Below, in pieces: positions 63,059-64,000 of a DNA stretch of 64,000 nucleotides. The position numbers and the translations under genes were made by a program. The stretch is taken from NCBI GenBank assembly GCA_031399065.1, contig JANNOM010000002.1, positions 7,234 to 71,233 of the forward strand, written 5' to 3'. The DNA comes from JADCRZ01 sp031399065. Its GTDB lineage: Bacteria; Bacteroidota; Bacteroidia; Chitinophagales; Chitinophagaceae. The notes below the pieces were generated by a model, which saw only the letters and a program-made list of their open reading frames with translations, made no database searches and was not told the origin of the DNA. Position 1 is the first letter of the stretch; the number at the start of each line of letters is the position of its first letter.

Positions 63059-63987
63059 TTTATTCCTATTGATAAAAACTGTTTTAAAGGGAATGTTCCC
63101 ACCGGTGCAGTACCATTGCTCTTGTTTAAAATATATACGGTTCCACTGCTTGGACTTAATACATAAGAGTTTCCTCTATAACCACTTGCTTCTCCGTAAT
63201 CTACTCCAGGTGTTGGTTCTGGAACAAATCTGCCTGTTGCACCCCCAATTGTATTAGATCCAGGCCCTCGAGTTCCCGAAGGATGTATATGAAAAGAGCC
63301 GTCCGGTCGTCGTAACGTGTTTTCTTGAGATGGATCAGCTGCCATGCCGGGGATAACTGTAGCCATTGCATCTGACGAAGGATCTGATTTCGCTCCTGGC
63401 TTTGCATGTACTACAACATCTTGACCATTCTTTTTACCATACACCCCACCTTCTTCGTGGAAACCGCCTTCATTATCATTTCCCGTAAATTCATCTCCCC
63501 TGTTATCATTTCGACTCTCCATCCGATCAACAGCTTTGCCCATTTCGGCCCTTACAAAAGCACTTGGTAATTCTACTTCTGAATTTAGAGCATCTGCACT
63601 TGTTGTTCCACCAGCCTTATCTGTTTTTTGAACTTGGTTAGCTTCTTTTTTGTCAGTTACAACATATACTCTTTTATCATCAATGCCATCAGTCCCAATT
63701 TTCTTGCCATTCTGATTATAAAAATCTCCTGTAGGAGCCATCCCATCTGGATCTATATATCGTATCGGATTATTGAAAGCATAATTATAAGGAGACCATC
63801 TTCGCATTTGATCGGCCAATGGATCTATCGTATGCCATCTGCCGATCTGAGCATCATACATCCTTGCTCCATAGTCATACCATTCCAATCCACTCCCATC
63901 GGCGAACTCCTTCTCTTGTTTCTCCTTCCCGTTGTATTCATACTTGTTATCCAGCTTCCCCGCCGCCTGGCTGCTAATGCCGGCCAT
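63055..63987 (-). CDS. Rhs-family protein, C-terminal end with JAB/JAMM-like tip (cut by window edge)
   Basis: The frame continues beyond the right edge (FGLT precedes the ATG at 63987), so this is the 3' end of a longer Rhs gene. The RHS core is clear: YEYNGKEKQ, YDYGARMYDAQIGRWHTIDPL, and SPYNYAFNNPIRYIDPDGM at residues about 15-83. The tip from about 84 on ends in a JAB/JAMM-like domain: FHEEGGVYG (acidic residue), HIHPSG (two histidines) near 232-237 and PTPGVDYGE (aspartate) near 258-266. It is probably a metal-dependent peptidase-like toxin or processing domain. Confidence 0.75.
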   Translation of the reverse strand: MAGISSQAAGKLDNKYEYNGKEKQEKEFADGSGLEWYDYGARMYDAQIGRWHTIDPLADQMRRWSPYNYAFNNPIRYIDPDGMAPTGDFYNQNGKKIGTDGIDDKRVYVVTDKKEANQVQKTDKAGGTTSADALNSEVELPSAFVRAEMGKAVDRMESRNDNRGDEFTGNDNEGGFHEEGGVYGKKNGQDVVVHAKPGAKSDPSSDAMATVIPGMAADPSQENTLRRPDGSFHIHPSGTRGPGSNTIGGATGRFVPEPTPGVDYGEASGYRGNSYVLSPSSGTVYILNKSNGTAPVGTFPLKQFLSIGIK

Positions 63988-64000
63988 GGTAAGTCCGAAT

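Noticed and set aside
1..64000. tRNA, rRNA or CRISPR loci
   Set aside because: I looked through the intergenic gaps for cloverleaf-like TTC-containing segments, rRNA-like tracts and regularly spaced repeats, and saw none. A dedicated scan was not possible.

Overview
The window is a continuous stretch of a Bacteroidota chromosome, most likely from the family Chitinophagaceae. Several things point there: TonB-dependent receptor/DUF4249 pairing, tandem DUF1573 proteins, type III glutamine synthetase, a fused alpha/beta 2-oxoacid dehydrogenase E1, ECF sigma/anti-sigma pairs, phosphosulfolactate synthase, absence of Shine-Dalgarno sequences, and repeated use of the Bacteroidota promoter -7 element TAnnTTTG just before genes. 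I found no rRNA, tRNA or CRISPR array. Family names come from motif recognition by eye; no database search was run.

Layout. 1-5,421: end of a sodium:solute symporter, O-methyltransferase, glucosaminidase with LysM repeats, hypoxanthine phosphoribosyltransferase, and a large secreted zinc metalloprotease. 5,742-12,791: PLP aminotransferase, two DUF1573 proteins, fused branched-chain E1, a polytopic membrane protein and YebC. 12,890-18,874: amino-acid permease, dicarboxylate symporter, and a DedA-MFS-glycosyltransferase 9 run. 19,025-24,619: a retropepsin-like protein running antisense into a DinB-DnaE2 translesion cassette that carries a palindromic candidate operator, then a lipoprotein esterase. 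24,790-30,579: TonB receptor/DUF4249 pair, a secreted WY-rich protein, and a degenerate sigma/anti-sigma pair. 30,667-39,628: accA, dapA, rnz, a STAS protein, clpC, cmk and glutamine synthetase III. 39,794-46,490: envelope polysaccharide genes, purL, hldD, proC. 46,491-51,957: a small unlisted membrane peptide, pyrG, yidC and two secreted proteins. 52,047-59,794: TPR protein, comA-aroE, thioesterase, sigma/anti-sigma pair, rdgB, ilvE. These are mostly housekeeping genes in short operons, with hairpin terminators often placed directly against the next promoter.

From about 59,850 to the right edge the character changes to A+T-rich, fragmentary accessory DNA. It holds a truncated XRE regulator, small orphan proteins, a decayed coding fragment, an orphan Rhs C-terminal tip with a one-base frame break and a TPR neighbour (probable immunity protein), a short insertion-sequence remnant, and the 3' end of a full Rhs gene with a JAB/JAMM-like tip and its overlapping candidate immunity gene. 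This is a polymorphic-toxin tip/immunity array and is the most unusual part of the window. Other points of interest are the apparently leaderless genes with non-AUG starts, the palindromes in front of dinB-dnaE2, and the comA-aroE pairing.
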